A stretch of DNA of 64,000 nt from Meghimatium bilineatum (GCA_034231615.1 CM067306.1:44088094-44152093), one strand, 5' to 3'. Positions 26,331 to 37,454 are shown, counted from the stretch's first letter. Numbers and translations are program-made. The notes: generated by a model not told the origin, from the letters alone.

Positions 26331-26454
26331 CTCACCATGAGGTAATATCCCTACACACTCCTGCCCTACCCCCCTTTCATGCTATACACATGTTAATAAT
26401 TTTGTTAGCATTTTAAACTAAAACAATGTGTTGAAATTTTGGATTTTTTGGATG

Positions 26455-26612
26455 TTCAAAAACAGCTCAACAAGTTGTTGAGTTTGTGTTTGATGATTCA
26501 GATGATGATGAAATAAGATGTAGATAGTGATTATTCTGAAAGTGATATGGAATAGACAGACGGATTGCTTGAGCCTGAACAAATATTGTTCATAAATAGG
26601 TCTACAAATTAC
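26455..26612 (+). repeat. Dispersed repeat R, copy 2
   Basis: Matches 21880-22036 as described for copy 1. It lacks the following G block, so R and G are independent units. Confidence 0.5.
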
Positions 26613-28149
26613 AACAGTTTGTAGTAATGCAGTAATGGATGTTGGTTTTAAAATGGGTAAAAAAAGTAAAGAGCAAATTTTGGTGAAGTTATTGCACCAC
26701 TTATCTGTGCCTAAAGGAATGATCTATATGCTGGGAGGACTGGCACATAAAGCAAAAACACTGGACTACATAAGGTCAGTCAATATTATATAACAGAACA
26801 TCATTTTACATTTTATTCATTTTAAAATAGCTAAGATCTGTTAAGGTGACCATTTTGTGTATTATATGTTCAGGCTCAGAGAGGTTGGGGTTTATATGGG
26901 CCAGTTGATCAGTGCTCAAAGGGGTAAGTTTTGCTAGTCCGATCCAATCAAAAGAAATCTATTGAAATGGATGCCATTTTTCGTGAATTTTTATTCTGAT
27001 TAGGAATTCTTGGGATTTACAGACATAGTTCTTGTTCCATTAGCTAATACGACAGGTGATGGAAATACTAGCTCGTTGTCACGAGTGTCTTCTGACATGT
27101 CTGAGGGAGATGATGCTGTTTCTAGCGACCGGGTAGAATCAGGTTATAGCCATACCTGTTTCGCAACTTTTCTGAAGTTGTGGGACCGCTAGGCAAAGCT
27201 GATAACTTTAGTGAGGTAGACATGTTTTGTTTGTTTATGACAGATACACGTTAGTTGCATTTTGGACTACTATCATTGACTATAATAAGCGTAGTCCTAT
27301 GCATCGGCAGGATCTAGGTTAGTGAAATCTACGTGTTTTATTCGTTTTCAGAGAATATTTGTTAGTTTGGTTATGAATTAACCACAATAAATACAATAAG
27401 CTTAGGTGTGTAGAAGAATTGTATCAGGGATGTCACACATCGAACAAGTTACAGTGAATTTTCTTCAATTTTTGTGTTTCATTTTTATCTTCACCACTTT
27501 CTTAAACCTCTTCTATCACACATACAAACAAAGCTAACACCATTGGAATGCTTTATTCAAATTTTTTTTTATTATTTAAAAATCTCTAAACACAAAGAAG
27601 TTATTGTGTTTTCCAAACAACCACGAAACATAAAAACTGTCCAAAAAAATCCAATGGTAGGGGAGAAACTGTGTAATTTAAATTCAGAGTATAGTGCTAA
27701 AGATTAATATAGTCTTTGATTTCATTATTTTACTGCATACCGGGTATGTTTCAATTAACACTTCAAAATGGATGATGCCCAAAAGGACTAAACTAATGAC
27801 TTTTTAGAAAGCAATAGCATTAAAATGGACCCAGAATCAGATACAGAAATGACTATAATTCAAGTAATGATGATTACAGATAGATAGCTTTGTGAGTCCA
27901 GGAACGAGTGATGAATACCCACTTTGAAAATGGGAGTGTGGTACTGCCAATCCTAGAAATAATAACTTGTAAAATAAATGAAAATGAAACATTTATTTTC
28001 ATGTCTGAACATCTGAAAATTTCAAAGTGCTATCTTAATTTTTAATTATTTCATAAAAATATCATCCACACAACACGCCATGTCCAAAAATAAGGCAGCT
28101 GTGAACTTGCTAGAAAAGGTGTGGAAGCAAAAAATGTTAAAAACACCAC
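26613..28149. other. Unassigned spacer
   Basis: No gene recognised. Frames at 27010-27192 (serine-rich) and 27474-27707 have no known domain. It may hold further pieces downstream of repeat R, but I see no second copy to compare. Confidence 0.4.
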
Positions 28150-28930
28150 TCTATTCGCTAAACCCTTTGTTGCCTTTCTGCATCAGGGATAGAAGAGTTT
28201 TCTAGAGATGGCCCTCTTGTGTGCTGAGTATATTGTGGAATTTGTTGCCTCTTTTATTTCAGTGATCCATCGTTTTCATGGTCAGCCTCTAGGTCTGCCT
28301 TCACTGTAACTGTGTAGCATAGATTGCTGTGGTATGTCTGATGGTAGTCTGCTGATGTGCGCAAACCATTTGATCTGTTGTCTCTTGATGTATTCTAAGA
28401 TTGGGGTTGTGCCAGTTTTTTGTCGGATGTCCTCACTCAAGTCTCTTAGCGATATTCTTAGGATTCTGCGTAAGCATGCCATTTGAGCTGTCACAAGTTT
28501 ACGTTTATCTTGTGCTGTCATTGCCCATGTTTGGCATTGGTAGCACAGTGTTGGCATAATAATCGTTTTGAATAGTGTTATTTTAGTGTTTAAATCTACG
28601 TTTTTGTTTCTGAAGATTGGTGTAATTTGCCCTAGGACATGATATGCTTTACCACATCTATTGTGTATTTATTTGCTGCTCTTGCCGTCTGTTGTTATAT
28701 TACTTCCTAGGTATGTGAATACTGTCACTTGGTTAAGTTTGTTGTTTTCAGTATATATATTGGTGTTTCTTTCTGTTCTTCCTATCTTCATTATTTCGGT
28801 CTTTTCTTTTCTATCTTCATGTTAAAGGTATGGCATGTTTGATGTAATCTTTCTATTTGTCTTTGTAGTATTTCTTCTGATGCTGCCACTAGTGCTTGGT
28901 CATCTGTAAATAGTAGTTTGCCACCACTAA
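28150..28930 (-). pseudogene. RTE-like family C, 3-prime part
   Basis: On the minus strand the frame runs from 'LFTDDQALVAASEEILQRQI' and 'LHQTCHTFNMKI' (28920-28815), the RT palm with DD, through '[14 protein letters not shown]'-like sequence, to 'MPTLCYQCQTWAMTAQDKRKLV' and 'LEYIKRQQIKWFAHISRLPSD' (28557-28330). The 3-prime end AAGGGTTTAGCGAATAG (28150-28166) matches the other C copy at 59448. Frameshifts occur near 28800 and 28700. It closely parallels 59450-60420. Confidence 0.85.
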
Positions 28931-29479
28931 CATAATAAAATCAGGCACATTTAGATATCTATCTATCTATTGTCTTTTCTCTGTTTTTGAGGCAGGATTG
29001 AATGATGATAGGTTCTTGGGCTATGGCACATTTAGATGCTTGATATGCAGTAATACTGTGCCATGTCAGAATGTTAGTAACTCCTTCAATCCACCTTTCT
29101 TTTGGTGTTCCTCCTTATCTTGCTGTTTCAATTTTCATGTTGTATGCTCTTGCCGCTGACCAATAAGGGTTTATGCCCAGACATACCTGATTAAATTTAA
29201 CCATAATGATCAAATATTGTTTAATTGGCATACAGAAGAAAATATGAAGGACACAATGAAGGTTGATTACTTACTGCATGCATCATCAGACTCTCCTCCA
29301 CTTGTGTGACTTTCATAGTTTTCATACTTGATAGGAACATATACTGGAGACCCCTAAATAAAAAACTTTCAAGATTGTATATCCTTCAGAAAAACAGGAA
29401 TTAAAGAAGGTATATAAATACAACAGTACAAATAACACTTCTGATATTATATAAGTGATACCCCTCAACCAACTAAACG
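28931..29479. other. Unassigned spacer
   Basis: No gene recognised. Four ATCT tetranucleotides lie near 28954-28970. A segment at 28960-29140 resembles 21060-21230 (e.g. 'ACTCCTTCAATCCA', CATTTTCATGTTGTAT, TTGATATGCAGTAATA), so both are probably copies of one unclassified minus-strand LINE end. Confidence 0.45.
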
Positions 29480-29712
29480 CAATATTTATAGATCAAGAGA
29501 ATGTGTTTGATAAGAATCAACAGAGACATACTATGGTAAACTCTAAAAGTGTATTGTATTAAAGGACAACTGTTAGAAAGTATAAGAGCTTTGTATAAAA
29601 ACTGCCAGTGCGTGGTAAGAATATCAGATGGTATCATAGACGCATTTGATACAAAAATGGGAGTGCGTCGGATTGCGTGCACTCACCCTTGCTATTCAAT
29701 ATATACATAGAT
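29480..29712 (+). pseudogene. RTE-like element M, left half
   Basis: A broken RT frame reads as 'VFDKNQQRH', then 'ESIRALYKNCQCVVRISDGI' (29575-29640), then 'MGVR' and a 'LLFNIYIDVY'-like end at 29657-29715. That is the RT region just before the catalytic DD. The matching right half begins at 31803, after the A4 insertion. Confidence 0.75.
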
Positions 29713-29783
29713 GTATATATAAATTGTGTTATATAAATATATAAAGGGGCCGCGCCAGGATACATGGCTACAGAATAATAACT

Positions 29784-31529
29784 ATGCAGAATACGATTGG
29801 CAAGCTTTTGGAAAAAATTGTGGCCCGGAAGGTATCGTGTTATCTTGAAAGAAATAAGTGTTTACCAACATTGTTGGGAGGATATCGTCCGGGAAAGAGG
29901 ACATGGCAGGATGCGGCCATGTTTGCGCAGGATGTTTTTGGGGGGTTCGATTCGCGCATGGAGACATGTGCGGTCGCAATAGACCTGAGGATGCGTGCAA
30001 TGGGGTGTCCTTGGATGTCTTGATGCACCAGCTGTTGGGTCTTGCAGTTGGTCCTTTTGTCGTGCGTTGGGTTGGCGCCGCCCTGGTGCACAGGGTTGTA
30101 GTTCTTGAGTGTGGTGGCTGGATGTCTGCACCAACGGTTGTTAGCCCTGGCCTGCCACAGGGATCGCCTCTGTCTCCTGTGCTTTTCAATGTATACACAG
30201 TGCATGTCGCTGGCAGTCGGATCGCAGGTGTTGGCAGAGCGATGTCGTGTGCCGATGGTGTCCTGGTGTGTAGACAGGGCGGAGATCGAGGGGAGTGCGT
30301 CGTGGAGCTGCGGGGGGAGCTGGACGGACTGACAGGTTGGTGTCGGGGTGCGGGAGCGGTGGTTAATCCGTCTAGGGCATTCGTGACGTGGTTTTCCTTG
30401 AACAATCACATGGTAAAGACACCCATGCCACAAGTTTCGTTGTCCGGGAAAAGTTTAGAAAGAACTGGCACAATGAGATATCTGGGTGTGTTTTTTGACA
30501 GAGGCCTGAGTTTCAGGGAACATGTTGACCGCGTTGTCGTGGGGGCAGGCAGGGGCTTGGCAGCAATGGAGGTTGTGGCTGCTGCGCAGTGTGAGCAGAG
30601 ATTGTTGTTTCTTTTGTGCCGGGGTTTGGTAGTGGCTGTGGTGGAGTGTGCACTGGCGGTTCTGACTCTTGGCCAGGCTCAGATCGAGAGACTGGATAGA
30701 GTCCAGAATGCAGCAATGCGTATCATTCTGGGATGCACAAGAGACACATCGACAAGAGCTATGCGATACCTACTTGACTGCCCAACAGCTGAGCATAGAT
30801 TGCAGTATTGCCGTGCACGGGTGTGCCTTCAGATACGTGCAGATGGGGGGGCGCCCGTTGCATTCCGAAATACAGAAAGTTGGGGGCAGCAGACTCGGGA
30901 GAGGAAGGTCGTGGATGGGACGTGCTGAGGATGTAATACAAGGCATGTGCCGATTGCGGGATGTGGCAGTTGGTGCGGAGTGGATGGGTCTGCCCACAGA
31001 TTTCGAAACTTGTTTGAGAGTGGTGATGTCACTTGGCAGGGAATGCAGAGAATGGTGTCCCACGGCTGTGGAGAGGGAAGTGCAGGTTTTGATCGGTGGG
31101 AATGCCAAGGAGGGGGATGTGATTGTATACACTGGTGGATCTGTGGTTGGGCATGTTCGCAGTGCTTGGGCCTTTACAGCTCAGTGCGCAGGTAGGACGA
31201 TCAGGGAGGAGAGTGGTGCCTTTGCGGTCGCTGCGGGTGGTGTGACCATGGAGACTATGGCGGTGACCAAGGCATTTGAGTGGCTACGCACACAGAAAGT
31301 AACGCAGGTCTGCATCTTGAGTGACTCTATGAGTATGATTAAGAAGGTACAAGTAGGTCTCGTTCACGAACAGTGGATTGAGGCCTTGAGAAATGCGAGC
31401 TTGAAGGCGGTTACATTTATTTTCGTGCCGGGACATGTGGGCGTTCGAGGCGGTGAAAGAGCGGATCAACTGGCATCGTGTGCGATTGTGGCAAAGGGCG
31501 ATGGGGCAATGGATCGCGCTGACGTTTAG
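29784..31529 (+). pseudogene. A4 RT and RNase H reading frame
   Basis: Three long open pieces, joined by two one-base shifts (near 29988 and 30850). First, RT fingers 'NTIGKLLEKIVARKVSCYLE..LLGGYRPGK' (29784-29985). Second, RT palm to connector (to 30928), with 'EDACNGVS', 'SPGLPQGSPLSPVLFNVYT', 'CADGVLV' in place of YADDILV, 'MRYLGVFFDRGLSF' and 'AQIERLDRVQNAAMRIILG'. Third, from about 30850, 'LHSEIQKVGG', then RNase H 'VIVYTGGSVVGHVRSAW' (first catalytic D now G), 'METMAVTKAF', 'ILSDSMSMIKKVQ' and 'GHVGVRGGERADQLAS'. The long frames persist despite loss of catalytic residues because A-to-G changes rarely create stops. Confidence 0.85.
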
Positions 31530-31781
31530 AACTCCTTGAGAGATATAACACGCGAGAGTGAGACGAATGTGGATGATGATTCCTTTTCAATAGCTAGGAT
31601 TAAAGATCAGGGATTGAGATGCGGTGTTGCTAGAGGTGAACATTTTGGAGGGCGCAGAAGAATGATGGTCAACCAGCATAGGACCGGTACTGTCAGCAGA
31701 AGTGTGATGGTTTGCGGATACACTCAAGGAGAGATCGGAGCAACTATGGATGTGTCCAGTTTGCAGTGATGATGATCCGAC

Positions 31782-31802
31782 GACTAACTAACTAACTAAC
31801 TA
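31782..31802. repeat. (ACTA)n tail of A4
   Basis: Five tandem ACTA/CTAA units directly after the family A C-terminal coding end (..GATGATCCGACG). The same tail ends A5, so it is the 3-prime hallmark of this family. Confidence 0.9.
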
Positions 31803-32400
31803 ATATACATAGATTAAAAAGGCGAAAAGTGCAGAGGGCAATATTACCAACTCAGAACAACTAAACAATGAAATAAATGAACTGCTTTTCACAGATGACC
31901 AGAGTTTCATATAAGAAAATGAAGAACTACAAAGTCATGTTAACTCACTATCTGCAACATGTAGAAAATACAACATGAAGATCAATACACAAAAGATGGA
32001 CACTATGAAAATATGCAGAACACTGAGCCAACTAAGCATCCGGATAGACAACATTGGAGTAAAACAAGTAACAGAGTTAAAATATCTCTGTAGTATTTTT
32101 ACAGAAAATGGAAGCCTCAATAGAGAAATAGAGACGAGACATCAAAAGACAAATACAACATACCAACTGTTACCACTACTTCTTCACCCCAAGGTTGAGA
32201 TGGAAGATAAAAGACAAATGATCTACAGTATATTCCTACCAACACTGTGTTACTAGTGCCAAACCTGGTCTCTGTCATCTTCACATTACAGAAAGATAGT
32301 GACATATGAGATGAAATGCTTGAAAGCTGCCATGGTCACCAGGCTCGATAGATTATGAATTGAAGATATCAGGGAAAGAATAGGTATAATACCTTGTCAG
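31803..32400 (+). pseudogene. RTE-like element M, right half
   Basis: Continues the RT of the left half: 'NNEINELLFTDDQSFI' (31868-31915, catalytic DD), 'NMKINTQKMDTMKICRTLS', 'LKYLCSIFTENGSLNREIE' (32080-32135), 'YSIFLPTLCY' (32225-32254), then 'CQTWSLSSSHYRKIVTYEMK' and 'EDIRERIGIIP'. The order equals family C (TDDQ.., TYLGS.., MPTLYYQCQTW..), so M is a C relative. A few stops break it. Confidence 0.8.
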
Positions 32401-33962
32401 TTCTCTTTCCTATTTCTAATTATACTCACAATCACCTACTACTAACCTAACACCTAACATCTAAGAATTTACTAACTAATAAAAGTCAATGTTAGTTTTA
32501 GGGTAGTATGAAACAAAACGTATTTATAATGTCTCAGGATCTTACACACATGATGAAAGTCTGAAAAGTTCTTAATGATTGTTCTTAAGGGTCTACTCCT
32601 ATGTTGTTATGTATCCAAGTTCCTAGTTAGTTTATTATGGTTCTGAAAATGTCAATAGGTTCTTCTAAATTTAGTATGAATGATTATTTATACACGAGTG
32701 AATCACGAAGATAATGTTCGGAATTATGTAGACAAGGTTGTCTATAAAATCTGTGACATCGTTGTCTGCAAGCTCCTTCGAGGTATAACAGGCTCTTGCC
32801 TTGATGGTTCCTATGGTAAAAATCAAGTCTGTCTGGTGATGTCTTCAATTTGTCTGGATCAGCACATCTCAACCTGTGTCTTCTGGAAAGACATCAACAG
32901 GTTTTCTGCATAAGGTTTCATAGTGATATCTGTAATCTGCCTGGATCAGTACATCTCAACCTGTGTCTTCTGGAAAGACACCAACATACTTTCTGCATAA
33001 GGTTTCATCTCTTTAATCTTGTGATGAAATAATACGATCAACGTGTCAACTGTCATCTGAGAAAGTATTCGTCCTTTCTCTACTAACTATATTCTACAAA
33101 AGAACAGAAAATCTCTGATAATAATTCAGATGCCTCCAAAATACAAATTACTTTCTGGTGGGGTTATTAAGGCTCTTTTGCTCAAATTCTCGGCTAGCTT
33201 GTCAGCCTATACCAATGGACGAAGATTTAATTGTGAGTCCATTCAGGACGTCAATACAACTACATGAAATTGTATACACTCTCTCTACATTAAAGGATTC
33301 TATCATAAATTTATCAATTTAATATACACAACTAACAGAAATCTGCACATCCTTAGGTTGATCACTCCTATTTTATATCTATTCAGAAGATTATAATGCA
33401 GTCAGATTTACTTTCTTTACACGAAATGTCTATTTTTAGATTTATGATTTCTGTTATGTAAAGTTCTATTATATTCTCAACATTCAATTATTAATTTCTT
33501 CCTCACAATTATTTCATCAAAGTCATTTGTTCCTTCAGCTTTCACTTAAATCAATTGTCCTAGTTCTACACCACTAGTGAAGTTTGCTTTTGACTAAATA
33601 GTCACTCCTCTATTAATCTAAAATCATTGTATGACTGCTATACAATTCTATTTAGTGCACACCACAGGCCTAATGTATACAAAAATACCTAACCTCAACT
33701 TGACACACTTCCAAATTCTGGTAAGTTACTGAACTCTGGTAAGTTGTGAGAAAAACTTCACAGGAATTTGACCTAATTTAACTTAACACATGTTGGTTAG
33801 CTGTGTATAAGTTGGTTCACTCATCTATAATGATACAATTCAGTTTTATAATTTAGGGACTACTTTGTAAGCTAAACACTTAAGCTTTTGTATCACTTAT
33901 AATCTGCTTTCTACAATCTGTAATTGCTTTGCCAATATACACATTAAACGTTTTGGATCTCT
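32401..33962. other. Non-coding spacer with an 87-bp tandem pair
   Basis: Bases 32854-32940 repeat almost exactly at 32941-33010 (CTGGATCAG..CATCTCAACCTGTGTCTTC..GCATAAGGTTTCAT), period 87. Because 87 is a multiple of three, the repeat shows as a doubled peptide in an otherwise meaningless frame. The rest is AT-rich with no gene recognised. Confidence 0.55.
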
Positions 33963-33978
33963 ATTAAAAGTATTATAA

Positions 33979-35976
33979 AAATTACAACGCCATTGCAAAG
34001 ATTCAGAGTATTGAAGATCAATGGAACATGCTAAAACAGTCGATAAACCAAACATCTAAAGAGATAATACCAAAAGTAAAACATACATCAAAGCAAAAAT
34101 GGATGACAGAAGAAATATTAGAATTGATGAGCACCAGAAGGAAAAATAAACACAAGATAGCGGAATATCAGAAAATACATAAGGAGATACGAGAGAAATG
34201 CAAAATAGCAAAAGAAAGCTGGCTGAACAAGAAATGCACAGAAATAGAATTGCATTACAACCAAGATACAACATTACTATATAAGAAAATTGAGATGATA
34301 ACAGGAAAGAGAACGCAAACAGTTACAGGGTGTCTAAAATCTAAGACAGGGCAGGTATTAATGGGAATAGATCACATAGTACAGAGATGGTCAGAATATA
34401 TCAAAGAACTTTATGAGGACAATAGACCAGAAATAAACATACAAGATAACGGCGAGGGTCCATCAATACTCACAGCAGAAGTAAGGGAGGCACTAAGACA
34501 CATGAAATATGGCAAAGCCCCAGGTCCAGACAATATCACATTAGAAGAATTAGCAGCTTTAGATAACTTTGGAGTTGAAATAATCACAAAATTGCTGAAT
34601 GACATATATAACAGCGGAAACATACCCGATGACTTAATGAGATCCATATTCATAGCATTACCTAAGAAACCAGGGACCACTGAATGTGAAGAACACCGTA
34701 CAATCAGTCTCATGAGCCAAATAACCAAAATACTGCTCAGAATCATCATGAAGAGAGTGAGAAACAAAATAAAACCAGAAATAAGTCCAGAACAATGTGG
34801 ATTTGTAGAAGGCAAAGGCACCAACAATGCGATTTATATATTGAGAACACTAATAGAGAGGTCTATAGAGGTAAAAACAGATCTGTACCTCTGTTTTATA
34901 GACTACACTAAAGCTTTTGACAAAGTTCAACATAGCGAAATTATACACATGCTAGAGAATCTGAACATTGACAGCAAGGATTTAAGAATAATCAAGAACA
35001 TGTACTGGCAGCAAACAGCAGCAATAAGAGTAGGAAAGCAATTTGGCCCTTTTCAACAAATAAAACAAGGAGTCAGACAGGGATGCGTGCTCTCACCAGA
35101 CCTGTTCTCTCTATACAGTGAAAACATAATGCATGCAATAGTAGATATCCCAGGAATATCAGTGGGAGGACATAACATAAATAATTTGAGATATGCGGAT
35201 GACACTGTTCTGATTGCAAAAAGTGAGGAAGACCTTCAAAAATTAATTAAAGTAGTAGTCACAGAAAGCAAAGAGAAAGGCCTCTTCCTAAATATCAAGA
35301 AAACAGAAGTAATGGTTATTTCAAAGAAAGAAAATAACACACCTTGCAAGATCATAGTGAATGATATAGTATTAAAACAGGTCCACCAATTCAAATATCT
35401 AAGTACAATTATAACAGCAGATGGAAGAAGTTCAACAGAAATAAGATGCAGAATAGGACAGACAAAAACAACATTCAGAAAAATGAAAAATATACTGTGT
35501 AATATGACCTTGTCATTAGAGGTGAGAAAGAGAGTTCTGCAGTGCTATATAACCCCTATACTAACATATGGGTGCGAGTCTTGGACAATAAACAAACTGG
35601 AAAGTGGGAGATTGGAGGCAACGGAGATGTGGTTCTATAGAAGAATGCTGAGAATACCATGGACTGCCAGAAAAACTAATGTAGAGGTGTTAAAAGAGTT
35701 AAATGCGAAACGGACATTAATCAACAATATAAGAAAAAGGCAATCTTCTTTTTTTGGCCACTTCATGAGACAGGCAGGTTTAGAGAACATAATTACAACA
35801 GGCAAGATTGAAGGCACCAGAGACAGAGGGCGACAACGTGAGAAAATATTAGACAGTTTGACAACCTGGCACGGCAAAGAAACAACAACGACTTTGATAC
35901 ATAATACTGTGGACAGAGAGCTGTGGAGAGCCATGACCGCCTACGCCACCCGGCATGGCACCTGATGATGATGATG
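33979..35976 (+). mobile_element. RTE-like LINE copy B1, 5-prime truncated, intact frame
   Basis: A 16-bp target duplication ATTAAAAGTATTATAA lies at 33963-33978 and 35977-35992. The insertion begins within the linker after the endonuclease and ends with (GAT)n at 35962-35976, the short-repeat tail usual for RTE-type LINEs. A stop-free frame spans it entirely. Near identity to the B2 fragment at 60479-61192 and the absence of stops indicate a recent insertion. Confidence 0.93.
34028..35965 (+). CDS. RTE-like LINE reverse transcriptase (lacks endonuclease)
   Basis: 645 residues with no stop. The N-terminal linker has 'KWMTEEILELMSTRRKNKHK' near residues 24-43. RT motifs in order: 'GKAPGPDNITLEEL' (about 160), 'RTISLMSQITKILLRIIM' (about 220), 'QCGFVEGKGTNNAIYILRTL' (about 258), 'LCFIDYTKAFDKV' (about 287, first catalytic D), 'GVRQGCVLSPDLF' (about 348) and 'NLRYADDTVLIA' (about 386, catalytic YADD). 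The connector has 'LTYGCESWTINKLE', 'RMLRIPWTARKTN' and 'SFFGHFMRQ', then 'EGTRDRGRQREKIL'. The reading frame is open upstream of the first ATG to 33979, so that ATG is only a nominal start. RT catalytic residues look intact. Without endonuclease and promoter it is unlikely to move on its own. Confidence 0.92.
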   Translation: MLKQSINQTSKEIIPKVKHTSKQKWMTEEILELMSTRRKNKHKIAEYQKIHKEIREKCKIAKESWLNKKCTEIELHYNQDTTLLYKKIEMITGKRTQTVTGCLKSKTGQVLMGIDHIVQRWSEYIKELYEDNRPEINIQDNGEGPSILTAEVREALRHMKYGKAPGPDNITLEELAALDNFGVEIITKLLNDIYNSGNIPDDLMRSIFIALPKKPGTTECEEHRTISLMSQITKILLRIIMKRVRNKIKPEISPEQCGFVEGKGTNNAIYILRTLIERSIEVKTDLYLCFIDYTKAFDKVQHSEIIHMLENLNIDSKDLRIIKNMYWQQTAAIRVGKQFGPFQQIKQGVRQGCVLSPDLFSLYSENIMHAIVDIPGISVGGHNINNLRYADDTVLIAKSEEDLQKLIKVVVTESKEKGLFLNIKKTEVMVISKKENNTPCKIIVNDIVLKQVHQFKYLSTIITADGRSSTEIRCRIGQTKTTFRKMKNILCNMTLSLEVRKRVLQCYITPILTYGCESWTINKLESGRLEATEMWFYRRMLRIPWTARKTNVEVLKELNAKRTLINNIRKRQSSFFGHFMRQAGLENIITTGKIEGTRDRGRQREKILDSLTTWHGKETTTTLIHNTVDRELWRAMTAYATRHGT

Positions 35977-35992
35977 ATTAAAAGTATTATAA

Positions 35993-36734
35993 TCCACTAA
36001 CAATATGTCCCTACACTTGTACACACAATCTTCTATCTTCTACACAATTTCTATGTCGATTCTCTACTCACAATATATATATAGTTGAATCTTAGTGATA
36101 GCTTGGTTCGATGTTTCAATTTAATTTCAATGACTTGTTACTTGTTGCAACGATGTTCTATAAATTCCTGATCTTTCTTCCCTACAAGCCTGTGTCTGCT
36201 CGACTCTTGGATTCTAAAATCGTTGTGCTATAGTGCAGATATATTTCGCTCCACTAGGATTGATGTTTTCTCTAGTGAGTTTCAGTTACCAATGTTTACA
36301 AATCATATTATGTTTCACTATATCCTACCTTCAAATATTTTTGTCTAACTGTCTCGAACTCCACGGGTTGTTACACACACTTTATCTTGAGTCATACTCA
36401 TCATCTATTACGTCTCTATTCTCTACACTTCTATCAAATATTCGTTCTTTATCAATAATATTAGAAAATATTCAACTTAACTTCTGTGTATCTCTTTGTC
36501 TTGCAAAAAAGCATGTCAGCTCACTTTTCTAACAATAAACAAAAGAACGACTACTCTAATGTTTCTCCTAATAGGCTCCCCTAGTATAATCAAATTATTC
36601 ATATTTGAGCTAATTCCTCTTATCATATCCTCATTCGATTATGTCTGAGTTACTATTCTTTGACCAAGGAAATAAATCTATCAATGTCTGAGGTTTTTGT
36701 CTCAAACTCCCACATATGTCACTCCCTGTTTCAC
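35993..36734. other. Unassigned AT-rich spacer
   Basis: No gene recognised. The frame at 36233-36532 is rich in Leu, Ser and Phe, as expected from TTC/CTT-rich DNA, and shows no domain. Confidence 0.4.
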
Positions 36735-37125
36735 ATGGACAATAAACAAACAATTAAAAGACAGGGTTGAAGGCTTTGAGTTGTTTATATATAAAAGAAT
36801 ATGTAAAGAAAAGATCATGGGAGGAGAAGAACACAAACAAAGAGGTTCTAACAACACTTAACTTAAAGAAAGAATTATTAAAGGAAATAAAGATCCAGCA
36901 AATAAAATATTTTGGACACATTAAAAAACCTTGTTGAAGACCTTACTTGAGTATAAAGTCGAAGGGAGGCAAGCAAGAGGTAGGCAGAGATACAAGTGGG
37001 AGAGTAACATCACAAGATGGACAGGTTAAAGTCTAGCAGAGTGCACCACACAAAAAAAAACAATAGACGGGATGTTGGAGGTCTGTTACAGCCAACCTTC
37101 AGTGTGTAGATGGCACTTGATGATG
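36735..37125 (+). pseudogene. RTE-like family E 3-prime part
   Basis: A broken frame follows the E protein: 'LKDRVEGFELFIYKRI', 'NKEVLTTLNLKKELLKEIKI', 'KYFGHIKK' and 'LLKTLLEYKVEG', then the untranslated end with AAGCAAGAGGTAGG, AAGTGGGAGAGTAACATCAC and GATGGCACTTGATGATGATGG. It matches 46400-46905 throughout. Confidence 0.8.
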
Positions 37126-37454
37126 ATGGCTACATCCTGTATAGGATATGTTACCAATATTTTTTGTTTCTGAAGTCACTGAGAAAAATATTCCTATGGT
37201 TAACATTTGTAGACATAAATGCATCAAATAAATTGTGTATTGACTACAACTAAACACCCTATAATGAAATACCAGAAAATGTTACCAACACACTATTTAT
37301 TGACAAATTGGAACAATAGGACATCAAGGGTCCATGTATATATACTATCAATTAGCTGGATGTGAAATGAATTTACAAATATTTTACACAGTCAATATTT
37401 TTGTTCTTTTGTTCATGCACATTTAGCACATTAAAAAAATGATGAAGTATGAAA
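37126..37454. other. Unassigned spacer
   Basis: AT-rich, no gene recognised. Confidence 0.4.

Larger units (their letters stand above)
29713..31802 (+). mobile_element. Family A (I-like) LINE copy A4, 5-prime truncated, A-to-G hypermutated
   Basis: ATATACATAGAT at 29701-29712 recurs at 31803-31814 and brackets this insertion inside element M. About 36 AT-rich bases without family A homology lie at the 5-prime junction. The copy runs from RT fingers to the (ACTA)n tail (31782-31802). Compared with A1, A3 and A5 it is markedly G-rich on the plus strand because of A-to-G differences: hand alignment of 6841-7010 with 30556-30725 gives 18 A-to-G against 1 G-to-A. Key residues are lost in that direction (YADD to CADG, TDGS to TGGS). 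Confidence 0.88.

Noticed and set aside
29782..30433. Long minus-strand frames of about 200 residues opposite A4
   Set aside because: They are shadows on the strand opposite the RT; the loss of A on the plus strand removes stop codons from several frames.
29713..31802. Reading A4 as the GC-rich ancestral form and the other copies as CpG-decayed
   Set aside because: Catalytic YADD, TDGS and EDAYNR residues are kept in the AT-richer copies and lost in A4, and most changed sites are not CpG.
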